A DNA stretch of 64,000 nucleotides, taken from assembly GCA_022419385.1 (NCBI GenBank), contig JAJUBI010000005.1:1550001-1614000 (forward strand), written 5' to 3'. The notes under the pieces are model-generated. The model had not been told where the DNA came from, searched no databases, and was given only the letters and a program-made list of their open reading frames with translations. Origin of the DNA: Paraconiothyrium sp. Pb-2020 (lineage: Eukaryota > Ascomycota > Dothideomycetes > Pleosporales > Didymosphaeriaceae). A program made the translations under genes and the position numbers. Shown in pieces: positions 10,981 through 23,003 of the stretch (positions are counted from its first letter, which is position 1; each line of letters begins with the position of its first letter).

Positions 10981-11274
10981 TTAGGCCTGGCAAACACGAT
11001 CAGTCGCATTCGCGAGCGCGTTCATGGAGGTTTCGTCCCTGTCATTGTCCTTTTTGTGCTGCATTTCATCAATCGTGCTTTTGAGCCTGTCACTGAAGTT
11101 TCGATCGGTGAGTAGTCTTTGAGGGTCGGCTTCTGCGTGGGTTGCGAAGGCATAGGCTTTGAGAGACCTAGTAGTGCTGTGTGTATGCTTCCGAATAGCG
11201 CCAGTTGAAAGCTCCCATCTGCATGTAAGGCTGATTGTCCAGGGGCAGCGGTAATAATGGACACGCAGTTGAAT
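10981..11274 (-). other. Open frame without a start codon, possible terminal exon
   Basis: A 98-codon frame is open from 11274 down to a TAA at 10981-10983 and lacks an ATG at its beginning. Its second half (AYAFATHAEADPQRLL, then SDRLKSTIDEMQHKKDND) reads like real charged helical protein, unlike the overlapping frames. It could be the last exon of a small gene or a remnant. No family was recognised and no matching upstream exon was found. Confidence 0.25.
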
Positions 11275-11500
11275 TTACGTGGAATGTAAAATTCTTTCCG
11301 TCCCATAATCTTTGATGCGCTCTCGGCGATGAGTACTTACTAACACCGACGATGAACGTTCTCAGGTATGAAACAGGAAGAAGTTGGGTGGAGTAGCAAA
11401 TCGCGCTGGATCTGAAAATTAATTATGATACGACCACGATTTGTGGACTTTCCGATCAAATCCTCTTTGTCGCCATGTTCAAATCACGGTCTCACCCGCT

Positions 11501-12038
11501 CTACTTCATTGCAAAACCCCAAGACACAACACCCGCCCAGATGACTAGACCATACTGCACCAACAACCCCAAACCTCCGGCATACCTCCCCTTCCCATTC
11601 TGATTCCAGTTCGTGTACCCGATGCTGTACAATATCCTGTTCACACTCCAAAAGACGCCCAGGCCAGCAGCTACCTTCGGCTGCGACAGACCGCAGATCA
11701 ACAGCGAGCCTACAGTGGAGAGGTGGTTTTCACCGAAGTTCTGGTGCCCGCGTTGTGCGGCGTTGAAGGCAAGGAGTTGGGCTTTGCGCTCTGCGGGAGC
11801 GGTCTGGACTTGTTCGTACGACGCGTATTCGAAGGGGTAGGGAACTTTGGCGGCTTTGCGGAAAGAGCCAACGCGCATGCCGAGGATGGTACCTGTGAGG
11901 AAGGTGGAGATTATGGAGAAGAGGACGTAGCTGGGTGTGTCAGTCGAAGTGGAAAAATGGTGCGTTTGAGCGATGGCGGTGAACATGGTGAAATCGGTAA
12001 GCATACCCGTAGTCGGCAGGAACCTGAATGGCGACCAT
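11501..12038 (-). CDS. Microsomal glutathione S-transferase 3-like (MAPEG family)
   Basis: This is a small membrane enzyme of the ER or outer membranes that conjugates or reduces with glutathione. Exons 12007-12038 and 11501-11930 join in frame to 153 residues, the usual MAPEG size; the 76-nt intron starts GTATGC and ends CCCAG. The start MVAIQVPADYGYVLFS leads straight into the first membrane helix. The family motif FNAAQRGHQNFGENH follows the polar loop, with three further hydrophobic helices (LSTVGSLLICGL, GVFWSVNRILYSIGY, LLVQYGLVIWAGVVSWG). The Tyr/Arg-rich loop of MGST3 is present. The model is complete. Confidence 0.93.
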
Positions 12039-13017
12039 GTTGAGTGCTCTGTCTGTTTCTATTGGTGGATTGAAGCGTGGGAGCTGTTGACGGTGTCGTA
12101 CTCGGCTCGAATCCGACTGTCCTGATGTTGCGTGATTCAATGGTCGAATGGCGAATTTGCACAATAAATACGAAAGACTCTGCGCGTCGAAAACGGTAAA
12201 TCGGCACCAAATATTGTGGATTGGCCGTCGGATAGGAGCTCTGAACGCTGTGAAATATGCCTCGGACAAGTTTCAGCGGGGACGGACGGAAGAACATCGT
12301 ACCGACGGCCTAACGTCGCCGAGTGTAAGGAGAAGATTGATACACAGCATCTTTGATAAGGCAGAGCGAGTGCTTGTGATGTTGGTGAAAAGTACGGGTG
12401 TGATATATATGTTTACACAAAGATAAAGCACGACATATCCGGCGGAGTTGATTGGCTGTCAGCAATGACGACTGACAAGGATTACTGAGCATCGTACAAC
12501 TACTAAGTAAGTGTACAAGCGGCACAGCATGCTAACTTGGTACAAACGGTAGTAGCGGCCAGCTCTATTGATGTTACGGTTTCAAGTTGCTAGAGAGTGG
12601 AGTGTTCAGAGGCAATCTTGACTTCTTCTACTACCCCTTACCATACACGTCCGGCAACATCTTTGAGAACAGCCGTAGCACTCTCTTATGCCTCGTGTGT
12701 TGTTCTTGACTCTCAGAACTACAGTCTAGGGCGTGCTATCTAGCCAAGTGTCCAGACCAAGCGCCAAGCTTGCTGAACGTACTTTGCTCGGGCAGTACGA
12801 GGTGACTTCGCGACTCGTACTCTCGACGCACCTTATGACCTGTACAACACCCGGAATCTTCGGCGACCATCCTGTGGGGCATCAGAGGAACACTGTTGTC
12901 CCTTCTTTGTGCTTTCGCTACTCGAACCGCGTGCAGCCATTCGTCGCATGATCTTGTCGGCATCAACTCGTGCTATCGTATGGTGGTTTTTCTGTTACGA
13001 TCTCCCATTCCTTCTCT

Positions 13018-13544
13018 TCAAGCAGCCCCGCTCTGCGCTCCATTTGGCTCGCCATCTGGTACTCTCCACGCCTCAGGTATCTTCTTCACCAACCGCTCCA
13101 TCAGACCCGCAACCTCCAACGCCCTCTGTCTCTCCACGTCAGCATCCTTCTTATCTGCCAACGTATCCAAACCACCAAATAGCCACAGCTCTTGTAGATC
13201 GCGTATCAACATTGACATATTTTGCGCGGTTGTGACCTAATCCATGTCAGCCCTTCTCTAGACCTCAAATTGCTGTTTCCAGCGCGCATACAGGCGATGG
13301 GCGCGGTTGGAGAAGCGTACGATTGCCAGAGCACCCTCTTTTATGGCGAGTTCCTTTTGCGCAGATTGGCTGAAGTCTGGGTTGTCATCTTCTCGGGCGA
13401 CAGCCAGGATTGCGCGGTATTGGTTTAGGAACTCGTTGGTAAGGTCATTGATGCGCTCTGCCGTTTGGTAAGCCGAGAAGCCTCGCGCCAGGAGAGGCAC
13501 GACTTACTACGCAGCGCGGCAGCGTTGCGTTGCTTGGGATCCAT
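13018..13544 (-). CDS. MED22: Mediator complex subunit 22 (Surf5/Med22 family)
   Basis: This is a head-module subunit of Mediator, which links activators to RNA polymerase II. Three exons (13508-13544, 13264-13457, 13018-13236) sum to 450 nt, giving 149 residues, typical of fungal Med22. The start MDPKQRNAAALRKRINDL is joined over a 50-nt intron. Then come FLNQYRAILAVARED, the helix ALAIVRFSNRAHRLYARWKQQFE and the diagnostic LQELWLFGGLDTLADKK. The second intron implied by the frame is only 27 nt (13237-13263), with a GTCTAG donor, an internal CTGAC and a TTAG acceptor; without splicing the frame meets a TAG at once. The C-terminal tail is Gly/Ala-rich and variable. Confidence 0.85.
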
Positions 13545-14790
13545 TGTCGCATGCGTTAAAGGTAGGGCTTGAGTGGGAGCTTCAATGTTTAGGTGGAGCT
13601 TGATCTGTTGTCGATAAGGAGATGGCTTGTGCGCTACTGAACTAGCCGAGGCTTGGGATCCTAACCTTCAAGGTCCACCGTCTGACATCCCAATACATAC
13701 TGCGCATTTATTACCGTTTACTTCAATCTGATTTATTGTTTGACTAACTTCGTATTTTCGCGCAACATTATCTAATGCCCTGATACACTTACAGGGGCGT
13801 CCGCCAATTCTCCATGCCCACCAAAAAGTCCTGAACTCGCCTGCCTTCGTAAAGCAACGGTCACTCAACAAAGGCTAGACCAAATGCTCCCGTCGTGAAT
13901 CCTCGGTATGGGAGCACCGATCCGTTCTGTCCTTTCAATTCAAATCCTATGATTAGATCTTTCCACCCGAGTCAATACAGTCCTTCTCCGTCGTCCTCTG
14001 TCCCGCAGTGAGAGAATCGTGCCCTCAAGTTTACGACCAGTTACTAATATTAAGGTATAATTATATCGAGGTAGTAATAAATGTATTAGACCACGCTGAT
14101 ATTTCATTGTCGTTCGCGATCTATACTAAATTCAGAACTATGTAGGACCTTGCAGCGCCACGTTAGGCGCAACGGTCTCCACTACGGGAAGTCGTCCGTC
14201 GAAATATGATGGAACGCAGGCTGAAGCTCAAGGTCTTCGGTGGCCTGTCAGGTGAGATCAGAGTAGTGGTGATTGATGTAAAGCATCCTTGCTCCTTGCT
14301 CAGAGTGCACGATCTGGGTGGGATCTGAGTTGGGCGCGCAAGAGGCTTTGACGTTAAAGACTACGAGATAGTCGTTGGCGCGCTAATTGTAACCTGATCA
14401 TTTTTAGTGGCGTACTAGGAGAATGGAGAGTTGTTAGATGAACGCGGGGATTACACATTGGTGCTCCAGTGCAACGAGTGGACAAAGCACGAAGATATCA
14501 TATGTCAATATGCTTGGAGCGTGGTCATAAATCATTACAGCCGTTTATATATACTTGAAGTACGAACGAAACTCAAAGATCGACTCCGCAACTGATATGC
14601 ACATGAGAAGCTAAAGATAGTGTACTGCAAAGAAGACTAAAAAATAGCGGCTTGATGCCTCTTGTCTGGTATCGTGAACATGGAGGAAATCGTGGCTCAG
14701 CGCTAAATGAGAGACAACCTCTAAGGCGAGGTATGATGCCGAGGTCCCGACTTCTATAACGAAAGATTGTGTTGTACGTTGTTGCTGAAA
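13545..14790. other. Intergenic region with an AT-rich centre
   Basis: No gene is recognised. The part around 14040-14130 is clearly AT-rich (runs such as ttactaatattaagg), unlike neighbouring coding DNA. Nothing identifies it as a transposon remnant. Confidence 0.4.
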
Positions 14791-15912
14791 TTAGAACCCA
14801 GTAGTAGATGCGTTCTTTCGTCGGAATATGGTACCGAAGGAAGTTTTTCGAGAATGACCCCAGGATTGGTTTCGCGTATGGGCCGCGGACATGGTCGTGA
14901 CTGGAGTTGGAAGCTGATTGTCCGTGCTGAGATCTTCATACCGCCATGTTGGGATGAGGTTCTTCGCAGTCTTAATCTCTTCTGCGTTGTTGTCGACGTT
15001 GCAACTATACGGGAGCGATATGTCCAATGCTGGCTTCTCCTTTTTCGCGGCCTTAGTTGGCTTAGAGAAATTAGGGAAGTTTGCAGGTGTTTGTTTAATT
15101 CCGATTCGTTCGTTGAACACTGAGGATGTAGAAGTGGCTACATGTGTTAGCCGAGATGAACGACAGCTCGAAGATGCGCATACCAGAAGAAGCTACTGAG
15201 TTTGTAGTGCTTGCGGAATTGCGGGTGGAATCCCGGGAACTACTAGAGAAGTATTCCTCCTCTGGAAGATGTTAGTCTGACATGCAGTAACGGCCATGCA
15301 GCGCTAGTTACCTTGCTGTGTAGCAATCACCGGCATCGGGCTACTGGGCTTTGTCTTCGTTAGCCTACGACTACGACTGCGAGATGGCGGTAACGGATGC
15401 GTCCTGATCGGCGGCGGCAAAGGAACCGCGCGTGGGTTCGAGTAGGCATGGAATTCTTCAGAATGCCTTCGTGATAGCGTGTGCTGACTCTTCCTACGGA
15501 CCGGCTCTGCTCCACGCAAGACTAGTGGAGGTGGTAGTAATTCGACGTCGTGAACAGGCATATTTAGGAGGATACCTTCGATTGAGGTAGGTTCTCGAAT
15601 TCTATGCGTTTGCCAGCCGGAACCAGGTAGACTGTACTCGCTGACCGTACGAGAATGCGTGTAAGACAAAGCTGCGGAGCGACGGATGATGTCGCTCTGT
15701 CTTTTACGGTTCGCTACCATCCTTGCGCGCACCTCTTCTGCATTCATGGCGGCCGGAGTCTCACTATACGCCGGCTTGGTCAGATCGATTGGAGGGCTTG
15801 GAGCAGGCCTAGTCGGTGGAGGTGATGGTATTCCAGCGGGTTCAGTGAACGGGACAACCCTAAGCTCTGTGACACCCTTACTGGCTCTTTTGGTCCTGGA
15901 GAAGATAGCCAT
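14791..15912 (-). CDS. Unknown basic, Ser/Pro-rich fungal protein
   Basis: Three exons, 15312-15912, 15184-15261 and 14791-15137, add up to 1026 nt and 341 residues in one frame. Both introns have good donors (GTAACT, GTATGC) and CTAAC branch points. No known domain was recognised. The N-terminal third is proline-rich (PSPPPTRPAPSPPIDL). A conserved-looking helix with VRARMVANRKRQSDIIRRSAALSY sits near residues 60-85; only its core is quoted here. The middle is Arg/Ser-rich with several PLPPP segments, which could bind SH3 or profilin-type partners. The last exon is Ser/Thr-rich and basic, ending in KTSFGTIFRRKNAS. It lacks a signal peptide and membrane segments, so it is probably cytoplasmic or nuclear. 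The gene model is firm; function is unknown. Confidence 0.7.
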
Positions 15913-18900
15913 GGTAGCGGTGGATTAGCAGCAGCGTGCGGCCATGAATTTGGCTGTGACGGCTGCTTGCGTGCCAGCAATATGGAAGCGCGGAGAATTA
16001 GCGACTGACGCGACAGAGACAAGCAGTAATTGAGCCGCCTTAGTTCAAGGGGAGCCCACTGAATTATAGTAGGACCGGCAAAAGACTGGTCTATTGCGAC
16101 GTTGGTGTTTATGCGAGTGATCGACGAATAGGCTCGCTAGTTCCCGTCTGGAGTCGGGCTCAACGATGAAGATCCATAGCGTCGGAGATCCTATGTGCAA
16201 GAAAACCAGAAAGGCAGCTGGAAAACTGACAATGTCATGAAGAGACAGGAAGCTGACTGTGCGAATACTTAACCACTTGGAGCTGAACAGCCATCGGAAT
16301 GTGTTCGCATTGATTCGCCGCGCATTAGAGGACACGTCTTGAGACTCCGAAGGCAACCTTCCCTACTGGGGGAACGGGTAGCGACGTAGATCCTGGGGCG
16401 AGCGAATACCAGCCACGACCGTATCGACTACCCGGAAGCTGAACGAAAATGCCGAAGCTGTCAGAAGCCACTAAGCAAGGAGGGCAACTCTGAACCCTGC
16501 GACACGTCCTGTGACTCCCCACGACCTATCTATCTGCCGCACGTGAGGGAGAAACGGTGCCCACCAGTTACATGCATGATAGTGAAAAACATGGGATGTT
16601 ACTGTAGATTGCGACATGGCACTTGAGTGTGGGCGATTGCTGCGAGAAGCCGCCGGCCCGGCTGCTGGTTTCACGAAGTGGGAGGATCAGCGGTTTCCCG
16701 AACGGTGGAGAAGGTGACCCACCAGCCAGACTGCGCCTGCGCACGTCTCAGAGTTTAGATTTGCGGAAAAACGAGGGTTGTGTAGGAAGGGAATGTTGTG
16801 TCGAAGAGGAAGACGAGAGATTAGGGTCGTGGTTTCCTTGCCATTAGGTATCGATAACGCGATCGGTACCAAGCTAGAGTTCTTGTCAACACCGCTCCGC
16901 GACCTGGCAATCTCACTACATCTGACACTGTCATAAATTCGCAACAGTGCTTAACTTCCTCGTTTTCCTGGATAGGCGAACCTAGGCAATCATGTCGGCG
17001 TGGGCTAGAGTATTAGCGTCCGATCATAGAGCTCCTCCGTCAGCAACAACGACTTAGCCCCCGTGCTACAGAAATCAAGACCTGTTCCTCTCAAGTCCTT
17101 TTTCGAAAATGTCCGTCTCAGAGGTTGGAACCTCGCAGCCAAGCCACCCGGTGCCCAAATCCAAGCATTGTTGATACCAGTGGTGAGCCCCTCACGTGAT
17201 CTTGAAGATCCCGACCACGGATCTGTCTCCTACAGCCTTCGGGAGCACCGAGGCAAGCTTGAATAGGGCCGTCAGCTTCCTTGCGCGCCACTTTGTCAAA
17301 TGATGACGGTCACACCTATGTCATCCCACGCGATCACTACGGTATGAACGCTACTTAGGTACTAGTCGGAAGAAACCCGACCACCCTATCGAATACCGGG
17401 AAGGTTGCTCGCTGATTGGTATCAATCTTGGTACATCCTCCAAGTATGAGCAGCAACGTGAAGCCGGGATATTGCACTACAGCACGGAACTCCAGCAGAC
17501 AGGTCTCACCGAGATCAGCCGGCCGTCTAAAAATAGCCTAGTCCGAGTAGCACTATGCACTTAGGTCCGATCCCCATTGCCTGCAGGATCGGAGCCCATC
17601 ATTTCTAACCTAGATGCTGGTCTTGCACATACCGAACTGGACTTTCTTTCCAAGCACTTTTGTGCTGGCGTAATTTATCAAGGCAGAAGTAGAAAAGGCT
17701 ACAGAGGCTCGAGTGCATTTCATTAATGGTCAAAATACCGTACCGATGCTCACAAGTTACCTAGAGATGCTTTGGTAGATACCCCTGAACATGAAGCAAA
17801 ATGGACGCCTGCACATTTGGTATGTTTTCAAGGTAAGTAGCAACTGATTGTTTAGACATGTCTGCTTTATATACACGAGCGGCTGGTACGAATTTTCCAG
17901 CTAATCAATCACGGCAACGTGTCTTGGGTTGACTCGCGAACCCCTGCGCAACATGGCCAGGTAGAGAAACCGTAAGCTTAGGTAACACAAACATCCACAG
18001 AACGACCAACAAAGCACTTCAGCTTGGATTTGCGACACTATGACGTGAGTATTTCCCTCCAAAATGCCAACGGCTCAAAGGAGGCCGCTGGAGCATTCAG
18101 TCACTTGCTTATTCATACTGCTTGAAGGTGAGCACGTTCAAACCAACAGCCGGCAAGGCATTTGAAACGATCTACGCGCTCAAAGAAGACAAGAACAAGT
18201 CTCTGACTGTTGCAGGCACGCTTTCCAGACTATATATCAACAGAAGAGAGGCTCATGATGATGATCTTTCGTAACCATGAAGGAAAACCGCATACGCGGC
18301 AATACGCATTGCTTAAATTATTTCTCGATGGCGAAGGAGGTTATTTCTTACCATGGTGGAGAACTTGTGTGTAACGCGTTCTGGGAGACGCTCGCGGCCG
18401 GCAAGGACGGTTCACCTAATTGCTACGCGCCCCAGGAGTATAATGGAGTTCTCAATGTCCTCGATAATAAGTGCATCGGTGAGGAACAGCACATTGCTAA
18501 TCACCCATACACTCCTCGCCGACGAAGAAGCTACGTTACACTCAGCAGCCTCATGTCACGCAAGCCGAACAAACTCTAGATGACATGAACAAAGCGCTCC
18601 ACTCCACAACGCGTCAACGCCGCATTTCAATCATGAAGAAACAGTACTTCTACCTGGCCCTGAGACGCGCAAGGTCGGAAAACCCAGTTTCCAGTCTTCC
18701 AGGAAATCATGTACTGTTCGTATGACGAAGCAACAGTGACAGTGGAGTTAAGAATTGTTTCGAGGTAGTTTGGCGACACAAATGTGCATTGGATTACGAG
18801 GGGCGAGGCCTTCGATATAGTCGATTCGGGCCTGAGACTGGAAAGCTAGTGCGCGCTTTAGGAAAGGATTTCGGAAGGAACATATCGCATTATTTCATGA

Positions 18901-19533
18901 CTCACAGTTCTGTACAGACCAGGAGAACATGCGTCCAGCTCACAGTTTCTGTCGCGTACGTCACGAGGCTCATATAGATGCACACCATATCGATCGCGAT
19001 GCAAGGCTAGTGTATATTGATCAAATTTCATCCTTGGGCTAACATGGTCGACAAGTGCACGCTCACGTAACAGCACCGATGTGGCAACCTACACCACATT
19101 TACAACTTTTTGATTCAGAATGTGGAGGCTCAGCACTGACAGTGCCACGTTCTCCACGCGAGTTTACTATCGACTCGACAATATCTGAGTCTTCCCTTAT
19201 TTACGATGTCTCTCTGGAGCCGGTAAATGAAGTTCGTCAATCTGAAGCCTTTAGCCGAAGCGCTCAGCACGAGTGTCAATAGTGCACACGACCGGCACCC
19301 TTGATTGCCGAAACCACATGGCAAGCAGACACAATTAATATTCACGCTGCCTAGCACTTCTGGGTATGCGAAGGGGAGCAAATCCATGCGTGTGGGGCCG
19401 TTGTGGGAGCTGTGACCCGTGACCCGTTAGTAACCACAAGACATGTATAGAGACCCTTCCCTGTACATACTCGGTGTAGGTCGCGAGTCCACCTTTCGTT
19501 CAGTCTTACAAGTCACGCTCGAAAAACGTCACC
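15913..19533. other. Long gene-poor region
   Basis: No recognised gene lies in these 3.6 kb. The only suggestive element is a 77-codon open frame at 18044-18274, described separately. Plus-strand frames at 18277-18579 show no family features. Confidence 0.4.
18044..18274 (+). other. Open frame without ATG, possible orphan exon
   Basis: The frame between a TGA at 18041 and a TAA at 18272 encodes a coherent-looking segment, with FKPTAGKAFETIYALKEDKN and then SLTVAGTLSRLYINRREAH. No start codon and no partner exon were found. It may be a remnant of a small gene. No family was recognised. Confidence 0.2.
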
Positions 19534-20953
19534 ATGATTATCTCGACTCTGCTCTTCGCGGCGAGCGCGGCAGCACTGCCCAAGGCACTCGAGAGCAGGC
19601 AAGGTGGGCAAAATACCATGTTGCGGTTTGGCTGCTCGCAGGTGATCATAGATCGCATTGATCCTCTTGTCAATCCAGGTCTTGCCCCTTCACCGCACAT
19701 GCATCAGGTAAGCTCTTTCACATACACCAAGGCATTAGAGTGCTGCTAATTGCTAACTATTCTCGTAGGTCGTCGGAGGAAACTCCTTCAACACCACCAT
19801 GCAATCGACAGATATTGCCAAAATCTCGACCTGCACCACTTGTGGATATGCGGAAGATGTAAGTGGGTGGTAGAAGAGCGTTTCGATGGTTGATGTACTG
19901 ATGCAGGTGCAGTTCTCCAACTACTGGACCGCCAACTTATACTTCAAAGCGAAAAACGGAACGTACAAGCGCGTGCCTCAAATTCCGAACCGAGACCTCT
20001 TCAATGATAAGTATACTGGGAAGACGAAGGGCGGTTTCGTGGTCTACTACGTTTCCCCAGGAAAAGGCAAAGTGACCGCATTCAAGCCTGTAAGTGCCGC
20101 AGACCTGCCACTTCCTTAGACAGCCAACGCTCACAAGACATAGGGTTTCCGCATGCTTGTTGGTGATGCGAACAACCGCGTGAGCAAAAACTTGAAGTCG
20201 CAAACCTGCTTCCGATGCTACACTGGGCCGAATTTTGGAGGTGACAACGCCGCACCTTGTCAAGATGCGAAGTACGATTCTTGTTATCCGTGCGGCCATT
20301 TCTTTCTGACCATTATAGGCTCGACACCGAGGGTCTACCCAAGGCTGCCTGCCCTGGTGGTATTCGATCAAACATCTTATATCCGACGTGCTGGGATGGA
20401 AAGAACCTGGATTCGCCGGATCACAAAGTATGATAAAGACCGCTCCGTGGTAACAGTCCCGCTGGTGCTAACTCCTGGATGTATAGTCGCACGTAGCCTA
20501 CCCAAAGAACGGACCTGCTACATTCACTGGCAGCAGTGTTGGTGGTGACTGTCCCTCCACTCATCCCGTAAAAATTCCCCAGATCATGCTTGAGGTAAGC
20601 TTGCCCTAGCTCACTACCAAAAGCTCCGTTAACAACAGCTATAGATTGTCTGGGACACTACGCAATTCAACAACAAAGCAGATTGGCCCACCGACGGCTC
20701 GCAGCCCTTCGTTCTCAGCACCGGTGACACTACAGGCTTCGGCCAGCACGGTGATTACGTTTTTGGTTGGAAGGATGACTCTCTGCAGAAGGCGATGGAT
20801 GATGCCAAGGGCTGCATGGGTGCCAACTGCGGTAGCCTTAAAACTCAACAGCCTGATGCTGGTAATGCATGCAAGGTGCCGAGGCGCGTCAACGAGGATG
20901 CAGAGGGTTGGTTGAGTGAGCTGCCTGGTATGGAGATGCCCATGGCTATGTAG
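19534..20953 (+). CDS. Secreted DUF1996 domain protein
   Basis: Seven exons (19534-19707, 19769-19858, 19907-20089, 20144-20271, 20319-20427, 20487-20594, 20645-20953) sum to 1101 nt and 366 residues. A signal peptide covers about residues 1-15 (MIISTLLFAASAAALP). The DUF1996 landmarks are in order: MLRFGCSQVIIDRIDPLVNPG, seen here only in part, SPHMHQVVGGNSF, CTTCGYAEDVQFSNYWTANLYF, GFRMLVGD, then CPGGIRSNILYPTCWDGKN, SPDHKSHVAYP, STHPVKIPQIMLE and GQHGDYVFGWKD. The conserved His and Cys positions look complete. The family is abundant in ascomycete secretomes, often in wall-degrading settings, but its reaction is unknown. All introns are 47-61 nt. The model is complete. Confidence 0.93.
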
Positions 20954-21097
20954 GCGATACTGCTGGAATTACGCGTGAACTGTTACTGCACAAGGCGGCG
21001 TTCCACTCCGGTGTCGTAGCTTATATAGATGAAGTCCACAAATCTTTCAATTGTGATTAGCTGTACTACTATACGACCTTTATATGGCGATTCGGTG

Positions 21098-21998
21098 CTA
21101 TAGCATAGCGAGGATACCTGCAATTAAGCCTAAAATTCCCGTGAAAGGCCTCGCCATGCCTACAGCGGTACCTGGGGAGCTGGACAAGGTAGAGGCAGCA
21201 CTCGTCGGCGAGGATGAACCAGCCTCGCTCTCAAAGCCTGAGGACCCAGTCGCAGTACCCGCGGAAACAGCACTGCTGCCGCTCTTAGTCTCGCCAGAAC
21301 CCTGGGTCGAGCTCGGCGCAGTGGTGGCTACAGGTCTGTTAGCACAGTATCCAGACAGCATCACAGTGGCTGCAGGGTAGACTCAGACATCTCTACAGCA
21401 GACGTCACTAAAAGAACCCAAGTCTTCCTTATACCCATGGTATATTTTGAAGGCCGGGTTTTTTATTACCAATGGCTTGTACCAGATCGAATGCAACTTT
21501 GCCCAAATCCGTCGCCCAACAGCCCAGGAACGACTTCCCGTCTTTTGCGCCAGCGGTCGAGACGATCACACCAGTGTTGCAGTATCCCGAATCGCAGAAG
21601 ACGGACGTCGAGCCCGCAATGACATTACCGGCGGAGCATGAGGTAAAGAAGTCGCAGGGCTCGTCCTTTTCGCAGCACTGCGCGTACGAACCGCTTTGCG
21701 TGATGGTGGCTGGGAAATCACAGCTTCGCAGGTCGGTGACTAGACGACGCAGGTGTTAGTTATTCGTTCAGATGTCAAAAGCTATGCTCGATGCCGCGAT
21801 AAAACGCACTATGTGCGGCTTGCAGAAGAGCTCGAGGACTGTGGAGAACCTACGTTCAGATGCGCCGGACGTGCTGATGTACCCCAGAATCGATGGATCA
21901 GCGCGGGGGTGGAGCTCAGCCCGAGCGGTGATCAGTGGCTCAGGAGCCGCTACAGCAAGTGACGCTGCAACGAAGCTCAACGCCAAAAACAGTTCCAT
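21098..21998 (-). CDS. Cysteine-rich secreted protein with C-terminal GPI-anchor-like signal
   Basis: Exons 21854-21998, 21470-21739 and 21098-21369 sum to 687 nt and 228 residues. A signal peptide (FLALSFVAASLAVAAPEP) is followed by a cysteine-rich middle with CDFPATIT, CCEKDEPCDFFTSCSAG and SVFCDSGYCNTG. The last third is a Ser/Thr/Gly-rich stalk ending in a hydrophobic tail (FTGILGLIAGILAML) directly at the stop codon, the layout of a GPI-anchored wall protein. It resembles fungal CFEM-like surface proteins but lacks the eight-cysteine CFEM spacing. The second intron donor (GTAATA at 21469) was chosen because it alone restores phase. Function is unknown. Confidence 0.75.
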
Positions 21999-23003
21999 GA
22001 TGCGTCTTGAGATGGGAATTGCAGCGTTGAAGCCCGCAATGTGATGAAAAACGAGAACAGGGGCATTCGCGCCTCCGGTCCAAGTTAGCTTCGCCGACAT
22101 CTAGGCAAGGGCTGTTTCTTCGCTTCATCCTCCGCCCATATCTCCAGATACGGGCCATACTGATCTTGAATCACAGCGCTCGACCTTCGACTTCCCGCAC
22201 CAAATGGCTGTTGGCACTCGGCTCTTGCATCAAGCCGGGCGTGGGTTTACAAGCTTGCTGCAACTGGACATGAGTCAGTTCTCGGATACTCTATGCTAGG
22301 GTAACTCAAGCCATAATACGTATCCAACACCCTCGATGCTGCTTCTATGTCGCCGACGTGTAGTATACGCGGAAGCTCGGATTAGCTTCTTGTACCTGCA
22401 TCCTCCACGATGATGGCATCCGTTGGTGCAGTACCCCGCTGCCCGAGCTTCCGAAAAGGGAAGGTCCCCATTCATCTCAACATCATGATCAGCGGAAGGA
22501 AAATTGTTGAGACGGTCCCATCGCCCACTCTGTTCGACTTCGACGGTTTGATCGTTAGCCTTGACAGAAGCCTATACCACAGCGTCACTCCTGATTCAGC
22601 TATGAAGCCATCGATCGTGTCATCCGAGCAGCTTCGTTTGCCGCTCTAAAGGTATTCTGAACTTCTAAACTGATTCTGGTGCATTACCCTAGCTAACTAA
22701 AGCAAGCTAAACAATGCTACCTCGCAAAGCAACACGACGATCAGTGTTCAGTGATAACTCCGTTCCATATCCTATTTGTGGACGAATTAATGAAGACGGT
22801 AAATGTCAGGCAAGCGCTGTCTAATGCGGGGGTATTATACCATAGGTATGTATATAGCTTTATGGAACGTCGAATTTACATTGCGAAGGTTATCTTTTGT
22901 TACGACGCAGCTGTTGCCTCTTTGTACATTTAAATAACGACTACGAAAGCCTCTATACACAGACAGCAGAGAATTAGGGCGAACCGAACCGACTTTCGGC
23001 ACG
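21999..23003. other. Intergenic region upstream of the GH29 gene
   Basis: No recognised gene; only short frames without family features. The part 22640-22940 is AT-richer than the flanks and serves as upstream DNA of the fucosidase gene. Confidence 0.4.

Noticed and set aside
12061..12180. Possible tRNA (a GGCTCGAATCC-like T-loop near 12105)
   Set aside because: No matching acceptor stem, D arm or A-box could be paired around it.
12896..13240. Plus-strand frames over MED22
   Set aside because: They are the antisense of MED22 exon 3 and its flank.
14040..14130. RIP-mutated transposon remnant
   Set aside because: The stretch is AT-rich but short, and no terminal repeats, target duplication or transposase fragments were seen.
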